Of a stretch of 64,000 nucleotides of DNA, positions 50,131 to 61,801 are shown piece after piece. Source of the DNA: Erysipelothrix amsterdamensis (lineage in GTDB: Bacteria; Bacillota_I; Bacilli_A; Erysipelotrichales; Erysipelotrichaceae); contig NZ_OW659496.1 of assembly GCF_940143175.1 (NCBI RefSeq), positions 124,001 through 188,000 of the forward strand. Direction: 5' to 3'. The notes beneath the pieces are model-generated. The model saw only the letters and a list, made by a program, of their open reading frames with translations. It was not told the DNA's origin and made no database searches. Numbering within the stretch: the first letter of the stretch is position 1; each line of letters starts with the position of its first letter. The position numbers were made by a program, and so were the translations under genes.

Positions 50131-51268
50131 TGAATAATGAACCGATTATATTTCCACCGGCGATAAATGTACCGATAGAACTAAACAGGGATGTGATTAC
50201 AAAAATTAGTAAAATTCGTAAAACTTTATTTTTATACCACATTTTTGCATGTGTTGCGTGTTCGGATAAGGAATCAAAGTCTTCAAAGGTTGGTGGTCTT
50301 TGATACGCTTCCATGAGACCTGCAAACATGCCAACACCTAAAACAGGTGAAAGGGTTCCAATCCAAGCGGTAAGTGCGGTCGTGAGGATTGTAAGGGGGT
50401 GTGCTAGGCACAAGAGGGCACCTAAGACTGCAAGGCCACCACTTAGTGCAAACCAAACGATAAGGTCATTAAGCGCCATGTGTGGATTTTTAAGCGTGAG
50501 GGCAAAAAGTAAGGCGATGATAACGCCGGGCACAATCCATCCGGAAATATTAAACCGTTTTTTAGCGGGGATTTGATTCAAATCGTATAGTGAATGTTCG
50601 TGATTAAGAGACTCAATAAGACCTTCGGTATGTGCAGCACCCACCACGATTACGATTTCTTGCTCGGGAAGGGCCTTAATTTTTTCGGCCATATAGGCAT
50701 TACGTTCATGTAAAAGGCTTTTGGAGATTGCAGGGAGTTTTTCATCCATCTCCCGAACTGCTTCAAACAACAAATCACTCTCTTTTAAATTTTCCACATC
50801 AGCCTCGGAAACATTATCATCTTCAAAGACACTAAAAAGAAGTGTGGAAAGAAGTGAGATTTTCTTAAAAAATGTGAGATTACCCCAAATACGCTTAAAC
50901 GTTACTTGAACATCTCGATCAATATAATGGACTGAAGCATCAACATCTTTAGCACTCTCAATCGCCTGTCTCATCTCTTGTCCAACGGATGTATTGAGAT
51001 CGTCAGCAAGTTTTTTCTGATAAGAAGAAAGAACCAAGGTGGCGATAAAGGCACCAACCCGTTTGGTTTTTATAATTTGTTTAATATCGATTTCTTTATA
51101 CTTGTCAGATTCCATGAGATTTCGAGCACGATTATCATCCAATTCAATGCAAACGGCCTGTGGTTGTATTGTTTCAATTGCCTGTTGAACATCAAGAACA
51201 GATTGTTTAGATACGTGAGCAGTGGATACAAAATGCAGTGTTTTATCTTTAAATTTAATTGTCTTCAT
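50126..51268 (-). CDS. TraB/PrgY family membrane protein
   Basis: A 380-residue protein. The N-terminal domain has the TraB pattern: FVSTAHVSKQSV, VCIELDDNRARNLM and VVGAAHTEGL with conserved His and Glu that suggest a metallopeptidase-like site. Four or so C-terminal membrane helices follow (from about 245). Enterococcal TraB and PrgY reduce peptide pheromone activity; chromosomal members have no proven role. ATG 51268 follows CGAGGT; the longest frame extends 18 codons further without support. It is divergent from the Xre gene. Confidence 0.88.
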   Translation of the reverse strand: MKTIKFKDKTLHFVSTAHVSKQSVLDVQQAIETIQPQAVCIELDDNRARNLMESDKYKEIDIKQIIKTKRVGAFIATLVLSSYQKKLADDLNTSVGQEMRQAIESAKDVDASVHYIDRDVQVTFKRIWGNLTFFKKISLLSTLLFSVFEDDNVSEADVENLKESDLLFEAVREMDEKLPAISKSLLHERNAYMAEKIKALPEQEIVIVVGAAHTEGLIESLNHEHSLYDLNQIPAKKRFNISGWIVPGVIIALLFALTLKNPHMALNDLIVWFALSGGLAVLGALLCLAHPLTILTTALTAWIGTLSPVLGVGMFAGLMEAYQRPPTFEDFDSLSEHATHAKMWYKNKVLRILLIFVITSLFSSIGTFIAGGNIIGSLFK

Positions 51269-51427
51269 AGTATACCTCGTGTCATCATCATAACAAATTA
51301 TAAATGCCACCCATAGTACCAAATCTAAATTTACGGTTAAACATTAAGATTACTTAAGAATATAATAAAAAAATGATATATTTTTTTCATTTCTTGTCGA
51401 TTATAATCAATTCGAGGGGTGAGCACG

Positions 51428-51814
51428 ATGTTAGACGCTAATCTAAAGAAAATACGATTAAAAAGAAAATTAACGCAGCGTGAGCTCGCGAAACGTGTAA
51501 ATTACTCCCAACAAGCAGTCGCAAAGTGGGAAGTAGGTATTTCAAATCCCGATATTTCAAATCTCGTAAAGATATGTGAGGAATTGAATATTTCTGTTGA
51601 GTGCCTATTGTGTCAAAAACCAAAGCATATGCAAGAGTTTGATGAGTGGAGCTTACATTTAGCGTTTTATCATGTATTAAACTTATGCGCAACACATCAC
51701 GAAATAGGTTTTAATATTCGCGAACTTGATGAGGAAAATAAAATTAGACTTATTAATGACCTGGTGATGTTCTTACGAAAAAAAGCACATTTAATCACAG
51801 ACGAATGTAAATAA
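51428..51814 (+). CDS. Xre-type helix-turn-helix regulator
   Basis: A 128-residue protein. Residues 3-60 form an HTH_3 domain (IRLKRKLTQRELAKRVNYSQQAVAKWEVGISNPDISNLVKIC). The C-terminal 65 residues are helical with no known ligand fold. ATG 51428 is preferred over GTG 51419, because GAGGGG lies 9 bases before the ATG. Its targets are unknown; the divergent TraB gene is the nearest candidate. Confidence 0.87.
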   Translation: MLDANLKKIRLKRKLTQRELAKRVNYSQQAVAKWEVGISNPDISNLVKICEELNISVECLLCQKPKHMQEFDEWSLHLAFYHVLNLCATHHEIGFNIRELDEENKIRLINDLVMFLRKKAHLITDECK

Positions 51815-51846
51815 GCGGATGGATCGGACATTCGCTTATTTTATAT
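51810..51846 (+). terminator. Terminator of the Xre gene
   Basis: AAATAAGCG-ATG pairs with CAT-CGCTTATTT with one mismatch, followed by a T-rich tail. Confidence 0.75.
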
Positions 51847-51912
51847 AACAATGAAGATTATACATATTATTTCGATTTGTTTGAAATAATAGACACTCAT
51901 ATCATAAAAATC

Positions 51913-51940
51913 TTGACTTTTCGATTAAAGTTGGTAGAAT
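51913..51940 (+). promoter_or_regulatory. rplJL promoter
   Basis: TTGACT (51913-51918) and TAGAAT (51935-51940) with 16-bp spacing lie just before the L10 leader. Confidence 0.75.
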
Positions 51941-51956
51941 AACTATGTTATCAATT

Positions 51957-52049
51957 AACCAAAGACAGTAACGGGGCAACCTTAATAACGTTACCGAGGT
52001 GAAAGTATAAAACTTTTGAACCTGTCTTTTGGATAGGTTTATTTTTTTT
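51957..52049 (+). ncRNA. Ribosomal protein L10 leader (autoregulatory)
   Basis: AACC-AAAGACAG (51957-51968) pairs with CTGTCTTT and GGTT (52022-52038). Inside are GTAACG/CGTTAC (51968-51973 with 51989-51994) and the ACGGGGCAACC loop typical of L10 leaders. An eight-T run follows at about 52042-52049, so the outer helix could also act as a terminator. L10(L12)4 binding should repress rplJL. Confidence 0.87.
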
Positions 52050-52089
52050 GGTTTAATTTGATTTCCGAGATCGAATGGAGGTGAATCAT

Positions 52090-52662
52090 TTGCGTACAGA
52101 AATTTTAGAAAATAAAAAAGCTGTTGTTGCAGAGATTCAAGATAAAGTAATGAATGCCGGATCAACAGTTATTGTTGAGTACCGTGGACTAACCGTAGAT
52201 CAAATGACTGAACTACGTCGTCAACTTCGTGCAGAAAACGTGGAATTTAAAGTTTATAAAAACTCAATGTTCCAACGCGCTGTCGAAGGCACAGACTTTG
52301 AAGGTTTAAAATCCGAATTAACAGGACCTAACGGTGTTGCGTTTGGAGAAGATGCTGTTGCGCCTGCTCGAGTATTAGCTAACTTCGCTAAGAAGAACAA
52401 AAAGTTAATCCTTAAAGCTGGTATCGTTGACGGTAACTTAGTAGACCAAGAAGAAATCAAAGAACTCTCAGCATTACCAAACCACGATGGCATGGTTGCT
52501 ATGTTGGCTGGAATGCTCCAATCACCAATCCGAAGCTTTGCTTACGCTGTATCACAAGTTGCTGAACAACGTGCAGAAGGCGGAGAAGTTGTTGAAGAGG
52601 CAGCAGTTGCTGAAGAAGCACCTGTTGTAGAAGAAGTAAAAGAAGAAGCTACAGAAGCTTAA
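52090..52662 (+). CDS. rplJ: 50S ribosomal protein L10
   Basis: A 190-residue stalk protein that anchors L7/L12 dimers on the ribosome. Typical blocks: VVAEIQDKVMNAGSTVIVEYRGLTVDQMTELRRQLR at the N-terminus and PIRSFAYAVSQVAEQR before an acidic extension (EEAAVAEEAPVVEEVKEE). That acidic tail of about 25 residues is longer than in B. subtilis L10. The start is TTG 52090, six bases after GGAGGTGA; the ATG at 52075 is part of that ribosome site and is not the start. The L1/L11 genes are not upstream, so rplJL has its own promoter and leader. Confidence 0.95.
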   Translation: MRTEILENKKAVVAEIQDKVMNAGSTVIVEYRGLTVDQMTELRRQLRAENVEFKVYKNSMFQRAVEGTDFEGLKSELTGPNGVAFGEDAVAPARVLANFAKKNKKLILKAGIVDGNLVDQEEIKELSALPNHDGMVAMLAGMLQSPIRSFAYAVSQVAEQRAEGGEVVEEAAVAEEAPVVEEVKEEATEA

Positions 52663-52684
52663 TTAAATAGGAGGAAATATTAAG

Positions 52685-53056
52685 ATGGCAAAATTAACAT
52701 CAGAAGAACTAATCGCTTCCCTAAAGGAAATGACAATCTTAGAATTAAATGAATTAGTAAAAGCAATCGAAGAAGAATTCGGAGTTTCAGCAGCAGCACC
52801 AGTTGCAGTTGCAGCAGCAGCAGACGCTGGCGAAGAAGAAGGACCAAGTGAAGTTTCAGTAATCTTGAAAGAAATCTCAGGTTCAAAAGTTGGAGTTATC
52901 AAAGCATTACGCGACATCACAGGTTTAGGTATGATGGAAGCTAAAGCATTAGTTGACGGAGCACCAACAGCAATTAAAGAAAACATCAAACCAGCAGAAG
53001 CAGAAGAAATCAAAGCTAAACTTGTTGAAGCTGGCGCAGTTGTAGAAGTTAAATAA
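52685..53056 (+). CDS. rplL: 50S ribosomal protein L7/L12
   Basis: A 123-residue stalk protein that recruits translation GTPases. The N-terminal dimer domain ([31 protein letters not shown]) is followed by an Ala-rich hinge and the conserved C-terminal domain ([27 protein letters not shown]). TAGGAGG precedes the ATG. It is 22 bp downstream of rplJ in the usual order. Confidence 0.98.
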   Translation: MAKLTSEELIASLKEMTILELNELVKAIEEEFGVSAAAPVAVAAAADAGEEEGPSEVSVILKEISGSKVGVIKALRDITGLGMMEAKALVDGAPTAIKENIKPAEAEEIKAKLVEAGAVVEVK

Positions 53057-53080
53057 TTAACACGTTAAGAAGGATATTCT

Positions 53081-53665
53081 GTGAGTCATTACTTTACAGA
53101 CAATTCTAATTTGAATAAAAACCGGAGAGATATCCCTTTCCGGTTTTTAGACATTAGTTTTTCAGTTATCTCGGATGATGGGGTTTTCTCGAAAGATGGT
53201 CTCGATCGCGGTACCGAAGCACTACTCAAGGTTTGTGTGGATCAGCCCTTAAAAGGGAAGGTTGCTGACCTTGGATGTGGTATCGGGGTTGTTGGCGTTA
53301 TACTTTCGCATTTCTTTAGTGATATTGAATTGACGGGCGTAGATGTTAATCCGCGTTCGGTTGAACTCGCCAATATAAACTATGAAAAATATAATGTGAA
53401 TGGAATTAATAAAATTCAAGATGGATTGGATGGCTTGTATGACTTTGTAATCAGCAATCCACCGATTCGTGTTGGAAAAGAAAAAATGTATTCTTTATTT
53501 GATAATGCTTACGATGTTTTGAACAAAGATGGGATGTTTATCTTTGTGATTCGTAAGTCACATGGAGCAAAGTCTGCGCAAGCGAAATGTGAAGCATTAT
53601 TTGGTAATTGCGAGTTATTGAAAAAAGAAAAGGGATATTACATCTATTGTGCCTCAAAGCGTTGA
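53081..53665 (+). CDS. Class I SAM-dependent methyltransferase (YbxB/RsmC-like)
   Basis: A 194-residue methyltransferase. The SAM site is VADLGCGIGVVGVILSHFF (near residue 61), the acidic loop is TGVDVNPRSVELA, and the catalytic motif FVISNPPIRVGK is the NPPI type found in RNA guanine-N2 methyltransferases such as RsmC. The place between rplL and rpoB is the same as ybxB in Bacillus. It starts with GTG after AAGAAGGA. The exact RNA target is unproven. Confidence 0.92.
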   Translation: MSHYFTDNSNLNKNRRDIPFRFLDISFSVISDDGVFSKDGLDRGTEALLKVCVDQPLKGKVADLGCGIGVVGVILSHFFSDIELTGVDVNPRSVELANINYEKYNVNGINKIQDGLDGLYDFVISNPPIRVGKEKMYSLFDNAYDVLNKDGMFIFVIRKSHGAKSAQAKCEALFGNCELLKKEKGYYIYCASKR

Positions 53666-53690
53666 CTGTAACCCACATTAGTGATAATAT
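53662..53690 (+). promoter_or_regulatory. rpoBC promoter candidate
   Basis: TTGACT (53662-53667) overlaps the methyltransferase stop and is 17 bp from TAATAT (53685-53690). Confidence 0.6.
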
Positions 53691-53763
53691 ATATAATTGC
53701 ATAATAGTGGATTTATGCGCGTTTTTTTGGTTGTTATAAAAAGTACAGGAAAGGATGGCATAA

Positions 53764-56700
53764 ATGGAGAAAAACCAAGTATATAGTGTAAAGAAATTTG
53801 GTAATAAGGCTACCCGTCGTGATTATTCTCAAGTTAGTGGAACCTTAGAATTGCCTAATTTGGTAGAAATTCAAACGGATGCGTATGAATGGTTTAAAAA
53901 CGAGGGACTCTTTGAAGTTTTTAACGAAATCTATCCTATTCAAAGCTATAATGAAAATGTAAAACTAAAGTTCATTGATTATTCTTTTGGTGAACCTAAA
54001 TATAACGTAGACGAATGCCGATCACGCGAAGCAAACTATGCTGCGCCACTTCGAGCTACAATGCGTCTAGAAGTAATTAATAAACAAACTGGTGAAGTTA
54101 TTGAAAAAGAAGAAGAGGTGTTCCTCGGTGATCTTCCTTTAATGACAGAAACAGGAACCTTTATTATTAATGGAGCGGAACGAGTTATTGTTTCGCAAAT
54201 TGTGCGTTCTCCTGGAGCGTATTTTAAGTCTGAAAATGATGATAAAACAGGTCGTGACACGTTCATGTCCGAATTAATTCCAAGTCGTGGTACTTGGTTA
54301 GAATTTATGAGTGATGATCGTAAAGCGGCTAATGGTCGAGTTATTAACATGAAAGTTGACCGTAAGCGTACAATCGTTTCCACAATTCTTTTCAAGTCTT
54401 TTGGTTTAAGTCTTGATTTACAAGAAGGTGAAGATGCGTTTGATACACACTCATTTAAAACGTTCTTAAACGCTATGAATTTACCTGTTTATGATGAATG
54501 GGAAGAAATTGATAGCGAAAAACGTGAATTCTTAACTTTATATGCGTTACTCTATACAGCATTCTTTGGAAACTATCCTGAGATTGTTAACTCATTAGTA
54601 TTAGATAAAACTGTTACGTTCGAAGATTCATTACGTGTAATGTATGAAAACCAACGTGCTGATGAAATTCCTACAACTGACGGTGCTATCAACTTGATGA
54701 ACGCGAAGTTCTTAGATCCACGCCGTTATGACCTTAATAAAGCAGGTCGTTATAAAATTCATAAAAAACTCGAAGTTTACAACCGTGTAAATGGAACAGT
54801 TCTTACAAGTGATATTAAAGATATTAACGGTAATGTTGTTTTTGAAAAAGGAACTCACATTACACGCCGTGATGATGTCTTAAAATTACGTGAAGTATTA
54901 CGCGAAGGCGGACATATGAACGTATTCCCACTTAAGAATATCTTCTCAGCACCTGATGTTCGTGATATTACAGTTGATGGTACGCTTCATTTAGTTGGAC
55001 GTATTTTATCAAAAGATGTCGATGGTGATGATTTTGAGTTTGAACGCGGAACTGTTCTTACAGCAAGCGACATTGAAACCTTAAAAGGCGAAGATATTCA
55101 AATTTATACAGGTATTATGGCTAAAGAAGTCGTGATAACTAAAGATAACGTATGGGCAGTTCTTAACTACTCACAACGCTTATATACTGTTGGACGTATT
55201 CTTAATGCTTCTGGCGCAGATATGATGTCTGCAAAAGGTAATTTAGTTGCGGATCGTTTCACACCAAATTACAATGTACCGAAGATTAATAAAACAAATG
55301 AAAAATTGATTGTTGATTCATTAGAAGACGGACCTGTAACAATGTGGTTAGTTGGAGCAGCAATGCAAGAATTATTTGTTGCACAAGAAGATGATGAAAC
55401 AGAAATTGTTAAGATTGTTGGTATTGATCCATTACTTGAAAAAACAACAATCGTAGCTTCAGATATCTATGCTACATATTCATATTTCTTAAACTTCATT
55501 GATGGTGTTGGTAATGAAGACGATATTGACCAATTAGGTAACCGTCGTATTCGTACTGTTGGAGAATTAATCCAAAATCAATTCCGTATTGGTTTAAGCC
55601 GTATGGAACGTGTTGTTAAGGAACGTATGTCAATCTCTTCAGATTCATCAAACTTAACACCGAAAAATCTTACAAACGTTCGTCCATTAACGGCAATGGT
55701 TAAAGAGTTCTTCTCTTCATCTCAATTGTCACAATTTATGGACCAATTGAACCCACTTGCAGAACTTACAAACAAACGTCGTATTTCAGCTTTAGGACCG
55801 GGTGGACTTACCCGTGACCGTGCTGGTTTCGAAGTTCGAGATGTTCATACATCACACTACGGTCGTATTTGTCCAATCGAAACACCTGAAGGACCGAATA
55901 TCGGGTTGATTTCGAACTTAACTTCATATGGAAAAATTGACAAGTATGGATTTATTCAAACACCATACCGAATCGTTACTCCAGATGGAAAAGTTACTGA
56001 AGATATTATCTACTTATCTGCAGATGATGAATTTGAATATGTTATTGCGCAAGCGAACGAAGTTCAAGATCACAAACTTGTGAATGAAGAAGTTGTTGTT
56101 CGTTACCGTGGTGAAAATATTCTTGCACACCGCGATACGGTAGAACTTATTGACGTGAGTCCAAAACAAATCGTTTCTGTTGCGACCGCAGCGATTCCAT
56201 TCTTGGAAAATGATGATGCTTCTCGTGCCCTCATGGGTGCCAACATGCAACGTCAAGCTGTTCCGCTTTTAAAACCGAATTCACCATTTGTTGGTACGGG
56301 TATTGAACACCGTATTGCGAAGGATTCAGGGAGTGCGGTAATTTGTCATGAAGACGGAATCGTTTCTTATGTTGATGCAAACCGCGTTATTGTAAACGGA
56401 GTATCAGGAAAAGAACGTACTTATTTACTACAAAAATTTAGACGATCAAACCAAGGAACATGTATTAACCAAAAACCTTTAGTGGCTCTTGGTGAAAAAG
56501 TTTCAAATGGTGACATCCTTGCGGATGGTCCATCCATGCAAAATGGTGAGCTTGCTCTTGGTCAAAACGTTACAGTCGCATTTATGACTTGGAACGGTTA
56601 TAACTATGAAGATGCGATCATCATGAGTGAACGTCTTGTAAAAGAAGATGTTTATACATCAATTCATATTGAAGAATACACACTTGAAGTTCGTGAGACA

Positions 56701-57882
56701 AAACTTGGACCTGAAGAAATTACACGTGATATACCAAACGTGAGTGAAGTCGCATGTCGTCATCTTGACGCGCGCGGAATCGTTATGATTGGTGCCGAAG
56801 TAAAAGAAGGCGATATCCTTGTTGGTAAAGTTACACCTAAAGGACAAAGCGAAATTTCTCCGGAAGAAAAATTATTACTTGCAATCTTCGGTGAAAAATC
56901 ACGTGAAGTACGTGATAACTCACTCAAAGTTCCACATGGTGGATCAGGTATCGTTCAAGATATCAAAATCTTTAGCCGCGCAGAAGGGCATGACTTGCCA
57001 CCTGGAGTAAGTGAATCTGTTAAGGTTTACATCGTTCAAAAACGTAAAATCCATGAAGGTGACAAGATGGCTGGACGTCACGGTAATAAAGGGGTTATCT
57101 CTAAGATTCTTCCTGTAGAAGATATGCCATACATGGAAGATGGTACACCTGTTGATATTATGCTTAACCCTCTTGGGGTTCCAAGTCGTATGAACATTGG
57201 ACAAATCTTAGAATTACACCTTGGTATTGCAGCGAAGAACTTAAATATTAAATTTGCTACAAGTGTTTTCGATGGTATTGAAACAGATGAACTATTCAAT
57301 ATCATGAAAGAAGGTAACGTTTCACCGGATGGTAAGATGGTACTTTATGATGGACAAACTGGTGAACGTTATGATGAACGTATTTCAGTAGGTGTTATGT
57401 ACATGCTTAAGTTATCACATATGATTGATGATAAACTTCATGCGCGTGCAACAGGACCTTACTCACTTGTTACTCAACAACCACTTGGTGGTAAAGCACA
57501 AAATGGTGGACAAAGATTTGGAGAGATGGAAGTTTGGGCGCTCTATGCTTATGGAGCTGCAAACACACTTCAAGAAATCCTTACAATTAAGTCTGATGAC
57601 GTTAATGGACGTACGAAAACTTATGCCGCTATTCAAAATGGTGAGGATATTCCAGAACCTGGAATTCCAGAATCATTCCGAGTACTTAAACATGAACTCC
57701 AAGCACTTGCACTTGATGTGAAATTCTTGGACGAAAACAAAGAAGAAATTAAAGAAAGTCTTGTAGATGGTGATGAAGAAGTTGCTTCAGCACCATCGCA
57801 AGATGTTCCGCAACCAGAAATTGTTGTGGAAATTGAAGAAACTAATGAGGTTGAATCACTAAACCTTGATGAGCAAGCGTAG
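53764..57882 (+). CDS. rpoB: DNA-directed RNA polymerase subunit beta
   Basis: A 1372-residue beta subunit, about 180 residues longer than that of B. subtilis (1193, from memory). Core blocks are intact: [58 protein letters not shown] and [25 protein letters not shown]. In the rifampicin pocket the residue matching E. coli His526 is Asn670 (codon 55771-55773); the positions matching Asp516, Arg529 and Ser531 are unchanged. Residues about 340-580 are enlarged by roughly 130 residues compared with B. subtilis, with two VGRIL-type repeats. The C-terminus has an acidic tail of about 45 residues. AGGAAAGGA precedes the ATG. Confidence 0.97.
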   Translation: MEKNQVYSVKKFGNKATRRDYSQVSGTLELPNLVEIQTDAYEWFKNEGLFEVFNEIYPIQSYNENVKLKFIDYSFGEPKYNVDECRSREANYAAPLRATMRLEVINKQTGEVIEKEEEVFLGDLPLMTETGTFIINGAERVIVSQIVRSPGAYFKSENDDKTGRDTFMSELIPSRGTWLEFMSDDRKAANGRVINMKVDRKRTIVSTILFKSFGLSLDLQEGEDAFDTHSFKTFLNAMNLPVYDEWEEIDSEKREFLTLYALLYTAFFGNYPEIVNSLVLDKTVTFEDSLRVMYENQRADEIPTTDGAINLMNAKFLDPRRYDLNKAGRYKIHKKLEVYNRVNGTVLTSDIKDINGNVVFEKGTHITRRDDVLKLREVLREGGHMNVFPLKNIFSAPDVRDITVDGTLHLVGRILSKDVDGDDFEFERGTVLTASDIETLKGEDIQIYTGIMAKEVVITKDNVWAVLNYSQRLYTVGRILNASGADMMSAKGNLVADRFTPNYNVPKINKTNEKLIVDSLEDGPVTMWLVGAAMQELFVAQEDDETEIVKIVGIDPLLEKTTIVASDIYATYSYFLNFIDGVGNEDDIDQLGNRRIRTVGELIQNQFRIGLSRMERVVKERMSISSDSSNLTPKNLTNVRPLTAMVKEFFSSSQLSQFMDQLNPLAELTNKRRISALGPGGLTRDRAGFEVRDVHTSHYGRICPIETPEGPNIGLISNLTSYGKIDKYGFIQTPYRIVTPDGKVTEDIIYLSADDEFEYVIAQANEVQDHKLVNEEVVVRYRGENILAHRDTVELIDVSPKQIVSVATAAIPFLENDDASRALMGANMQRQAVPLLKPNSPFVGTGIEHRIAKDSGSAVICHEDGIVSYVDANRVIVNGVSGKERTYLLQKFRRSNQGTCINQKPLVALGEKVSNGDILADGPSMQNGELALGQNVTVAFMTWNGYNYEDAIIMSERLVKEDVYTSIHIEEYTLEVRETKLGPEEITRDIPNVSEVACRHLDARGIVMIGAEVKEGDILVGKVTPKGQSEISPEEKLLLAIFGEKSREVRDNSLKVPHGGSGIVQDIKIFSRAEGHDLPPGVSESVKVYIVQKRKIHEGDKMAGRHGNKGVISKILPVEDMPYMEDGTPVDIMLNPLGVPSRMNIGQILELHLGIAAKNLNIKFATSVFDGIETDELFNIMKEGNVSPDGKMVLYDGQTGERYDERISVGVMYMLKLSHMIDDKLHARATGPYSLVTQQPLGGKAQNGGQRFGEMEVWALYAYGAANTLQEILTIKSDDVNGRTKTYAAIQNGEDIPEPGIPESFRVLKHELQALALDVKFLDENKEEIKESLVDGDEEVASAPSQDVPQPEIVVEIEETNEVESLNLDEQA

Positions 57883-57899
57883 AAGGAGGCGGTAATCTC

Positions 57900-60800
57900 A
57901 TGAGTATTAATAATTTTGACTCGATACAACTCGCTTTAGCGTCCCCTGAGCGCATTCTAGAATGGTCTCATGGAGAAGTTAAAAAACCAGAAACAATTAA
58001 CTATCGTTCACAAAAACCTGAACGAGATGGATTGTTCTGTGAAAAGATTTTTGGTCCTACAAAGGATTGGGAATGTTACTGTGGTAAGTACAAGAAAGTA
58101 CGCTACCGTGGTGTTATTTGTGACCGTTGTGGTGTTGAAGTAACGAAATCAGCTGTACGTCGTGAACGTATGGGACATATTACTTTAGCTGCACCTGTTG
58201 CACACATTTGGTATCTACGTGGTATTCCATCACGAATGAGTTTATTACTAAACATTACCCCTAAAATTTTAGAAGAAGTTGTTTACTTCGTAAAATGGGT
58301 AATTGTCGATCCTAAGAAATCAGGATTACAATACAAACAAATTATTGATGACCGCGAATATCGTGAATACATCAATCAATACGGACCAAATGGTTTCGTA
58401 GCTCAAGCAGGTGGAGAAGGTATCAAATCCTTGCTTGAAAATATGGATTTAGAAAAAGAACGTAATGAAATTCTTGATTTATTGGAAAATGCTAAAGGGG
58501 ATAAACGTAAGAAGTTAATTCGTCGTCTTGAAACTGTTGAAGCATTCATTAATTCTGATAACATGCCAGAATGGATGGTACTGACTGAACTTCCAGTTAT
58601 TCCACCAGATTTACGTCCGATGTTACAACTTGATGGTGGACGTTTTGCTGCTTCAGATGCAAACGATTTATACCGTCGTGTAATTACACGTAATAACCGT
58701 CTAAAACGTTTACTTGAAATGGGAACACCACAAGTTATCGTTCAAAACGAAAAGCGTATGCTTCAAGAAGCTGTTGATGCATTAATCGACAATGGCCGTC
58801 GTTCAAAACCTGTTACAGGTGCTGGTGGACGTCCTCTAAAATCACTTTCACACAGTCTTAAAGGGAAACAAGGTCGTTTCCGTGCCAACTTGCTTGGTAA
58901 ACGTGTAGACTTCTCAGGTCGTTCAGTTATCGCTGTTGGACCGGATCTTAAGATGTATGAATGTGGTATTCCTAAAGAAATGGCAATTCAACTCTTTAAA
59001 CCATTTGTTGTTAATGAGATGAAAGTTCGTGGAATTAGTAATAATGCTAAAGCTGCTGAAAAACTTATTGAACGTCAAGATCCACGTGTTTGGGATATAG
59101 TTGAAGAAGTAATTCAAGATCACCCAGTGCTCTTAAACCGTGCCCCTACACTTCACCGTCTTGGTATTCAAGCCTTTAAACCTAAAATGATTGAAGGTCG
59201 TGCAATTCGTCTTCACCCTCTTGTAACACCTGCGTTTAACGCGGACTTTGATGGTGACCAAATGGCGGTTCACGTTCCATTATCAGAAATGGCTCAAGCA
59301 GAAGCAGAATTGCTCATGCTTGGTTCACGTAATATTCTTGGACCTAAAGATGGTAAACCTATTGTTACACCATCCCAAGATATGGTTCTTGGAAACTTCT
59401 ACTTAAACATGGAAGAATCCCCAGAAGAATTTGAAGAAAAAGCATTACAATGTGAAGCTCGTGGTGATATGGAAGAAGGCGCAAAATGGCGTCGTTTTGG
59501 TGAGAACCAAGGTAAAGCATTCCGTGACATCAATGAGGCACAACTTGCTTATGAACATGAGTTGATTCACTTACATACTCGTATTTGTGTTCGTGCATCA
59601 TCACTTAAAAAATCAACATTAAGTGCAAAACAAAATGAGATGTATCTTGTTACTACACTTGGTAAATTAATCTTTAACGATATGTTCCCAAGTGACTTCC
59701 CATACTTGAACGAAGTGTCACCTGATAACTTCAAAGCAATACCCGATAAATTCTTTGTTGCGATGGGACAAGATGTTCGTGAAATTATCAGTGCAATGCC
59801 ACTGAATAATGATTTCAAGAAAAAAGATCTCGAAAAAATTATCAAAGAAATCTTTGATCGTTACTCAATTGATAAAACAGCTGAAATCTTAGATAACATT
59901 AAAGACTTAGGTTTCCGTTATTCAACTGTTGCGGGTATGACTGTTGCGTTAAGTGATATCAATGTTGCCCCTAACAAAGAAAAATATGTTGAAGAGGGGA
60001 AAGAACAAGCTGCTAAATTAATGAAACAATATAAACGCGGACGATTAACAGCTCAAGAGTGGGAAGGTAAACTGATGACTCTATGGGATGGTATTAAAGG
60101 ACGCGTCGGTGCGGAATTAATGGACGAACTTGCTCGTAAAAACCCTATCAATATGATGGCGACATCCGGTGCTCGTGGTAACGTTTCTAACTTTACTCAG
60201 TTATCCGGTATGCGTGGTTTAATGGGTAAACCTACTCAATCAAAATCAAAATCAGGCTATCAATCATCAATTATTGAAGTTCCAATCTACTCATCATTCC
60301 GTGAAGGTCTAAACGTTAGTGAATTCTTCGTTTCTACTCACGGTGTGCGTAAGGGACTAACGGATACTGCTCTTAAAACTGCGGAATCTGGATATCTTAC
60401 ACGTCGTCTTGTTGACGTTGCGCAAGATGTTACAATCGTTGAAGATGATTGCTATAGCGATAACGGTTTCCTTGTAGAGGAAATTCTAGATCGTAAATCA
60501 AATACAGTTGTTGAATCATTACATGACCGTCTTGTTGGACGATACATTAAAGAAACAATTGTCGATCCAAAAACTAAAGAAGTTATTATCGAAGAAGACG
60601 AATATATCGATGAATTTGCTGCGAAACGTATTGTGAATTCAGGAATTAAACAAGTTCGAATTCGTTCTGTATTCTCATGTGAATCAAAACATGGTATCTG
60701 TAAAAAATGTTACGGACGTAACATGGCTACAGGTGAAATTGTTGAGGTTGGAGAAGCAGTCGGTATCGTAGCGGCTCAATCAATCGGGGAACCAGGTACA

Positions 60801-61676
60801 CAGCTAACCATGCGTACTTTCCATACTGGTGGGGTTGCGGTTGCTGGTGGAGAAGATATCACTCAAGGTCTTCCACGTGTTGAGGAACTCTTTGAAGCAC
60901 GTTCACCAAAACTAGGTGCTGCGATTTCTGAAATTTCCGGACGTATTACGGACATCCGTAATGCTGAAGATGGTTTCGGTTATATCATTACCGTCGCAAA
61001 CGATAAAACATCTGTTGAACACCATACATTACCACATCAACCTGCTCGTGGCTGGTTAAAAGTTGGTTCTGAGGTTTCAGCCGGTGAAAAACTAACAGAA
61101 GGTTCTGTAGATCCTAAGAAACTTATGGAATATGCAGGCCGTCTCGATGTACAAAAATACATTCTAAAAGAAGTTAAAAAAGTTTACCAAAGTGGTGGTA
61201 TCGAAATCTCTGATAAGCACATTGAAGTTATGATTAATCAAATGATGCGTAAAGTTATCGTTATTGACGGACAAGACACAGGAATTTCTCCTGGAGTTCA
61301 AATGCACGTTGATAATATGACTCAAATCAATGAAGATATCCTCATGGAAGGTAAGAACCCTGCACGTTATCGTCCAGTGTTACTTGGTATTTCTAAAGCT
61401 TCTGTTGAAACTGAATCATTCTTATCTGCTGCTTCATTCCAAGAAACTACAAAAGTTCTTACGGATGCTGCAATCAAGTCTAAGATTGATCCACTCATGG
61501 GTCTTAAAGAAAATGTTATCATTGGTAAGAAAATTCCAGCGGGAACAGGTTCTGAATTATACCGTGAATCAACCGAAATGGTTAAAGAATTGGCAGAAAT
61601 TAAGCGCCAAGAACGTATTGAACGAAATACAATTGAAGAAGAAGATTCAGTTATCAGCGAAATTATTCGCGGATAA
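57900..61676 (+). CDS. rpoC: DNA-directed RNA polymerase subunit beta'
   Basis: A 1258-residue beta' subunit. The N-terminal zinc finger is [20 protein letters not shown] (near 61-80). The catalytic Mg-binding loop is [12 protein letters not shown] (near 447-458), and the trigger-loop region contains [32 protein letters not shown] second zinc site has [13 protein letters not shown]. It lies 17 bp after rpoB with AAGGAGG as ribosome site, and the operon ends with a strong terminator. Confidence 0.98.
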   Translation: MSINNFDSIQLALASPERILEWSHGEVKKPETINYRSQKPERDGLFCEKIFGPTKDWECYCGKYKKVRYRGVICDRCGVEVTKSAVRRERMGHITLAAPVAHIWYLRGIPSRMSLLLNITPKILEEVVYFVKWVIVDPKKSGLQYKQIIDDREYREYINQYGPNGFVAQAGGEGIKSLLENMDLEKERNEILDLLENAKGDKRKKLIRRLETVEAFINSDNMPEWMVLTELPVIPPDLRPMLQLDGGRFAASDANDLYRRVITRNNRLKRLLEMGTPQVIVQNEKRMLQEAVDALIDNGRRSKPVTGAGGRPLKSLSHSLKGKQGRFRANLLGKRVDFSGRSVIAVGPDLKMYECGIPKEMAIQLFKPFVVNEMKVRGISNNAKAAEKLIERQDPRVWDIVEEVIQDHPVLLNRAPTLHRLGIQAFKPKMIEGRAIRLHPLVTPAFNADFDGDQMAVHVPLSEMAQAEAELLMLGSRNILGPKDGKPIVTPSQDMVLGNFYLNMEESPEEFEEKALQCEARGDMEEGAKWRRFGENQGKAFRDINEAQLAYEHELIHLHTRICVRASSLKKSTLSAKQNEMYLVTTLGKLIFNDMFPSDFPYLNEVSPDNFKAIPDKFFVAMGQDVREIISAMPLNNDFKKKDLEKIIKEIFDRYSIDKTAEILDNIKDLGFRYSTVAGMTVALSDINVAPNKEKYVEEGKEQAAKLMKQYKRGRLTAQEWEGKLMTLWDGIKGRVGAELMDELARKNPINMMATSGARGNVSNFTQLSGMRGLMGKPTQSKSKSGYQSSIIEVPIYSSFREGLNVSEFFVSTHGVRKGLTDTALKTAESGYLTRRLVDVAQDVTIVEDDCYSDNGFLVEEILDRKSNTVVESLHDRLVGRYIKETIVDPKTKEVIIEEDEYIDEFAAKRIVNSGIKQVRIRSVFSCESKHGICKKCYGRNMATGEIVEVGEAVGIVAAQSIGEPGTQLTMRTFHTGGVAVAGGEDITQGLPRVEELFEARSPKLGAAISEISGRITDIRNAEDGFGYIITVANDKTSVEHHTLPHQPARGWLKVGSEVSAGEKLTEGSVDPKKLMEYAGRLDVQKYILKEVKKVYQSGGIEISDKHIEVMINQMMRKVIVIDGQDTGISPGVQMHVDNMTQINEDILMEGKNPARYRPVLLGISKASVETESFLSAASFQETTKVLTDAAIKSKIDPLMGLKENVIIGKKIPAGTGSELYRESTEMVKELAEIKRQERIERNTIEEEDSVISEIIRG

Positions 61677-61710
61677 TAGGACTTTAAAATCAATGCATTT
61701 CGAGAATTAA

Positions 61711-61750
61711 GCTCCTCCATTCAATAATACGAATGGAGGAGCTTTTTTTT
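61711..61750 (+). terminator. rpoBC terminator
   Basis: A perfect 12-bp stem (61711-61722 with 61731-61742) is followed by eight T. Confidence 0.95.
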
Positions 61751-61775
61751 ATATAGATATTTCATAAGAAAGGTT

Positions 61776-61781
61776 TATAAT
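61776..61781 (+). promoter_or_regulatory. -10 element before the phosphatase pair
   Basis: TATAAT lies 20 bp upstream of the first inositol-monophosphatase gene, after the rpoBC terminator. A matching -35 is not clear. Confidence 0.5.
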
Positions 61782-61801
61782 GATAAGATGGAGGCGTTAC
61801 T

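Noticed and set aside
50126-51268. TraB-family gene as evidence of a conjugative plasmid or integrated element
   Set aside because: Chromosomal TraB homologues are widespread, and no conjugation, integrase or att sites are nearby.
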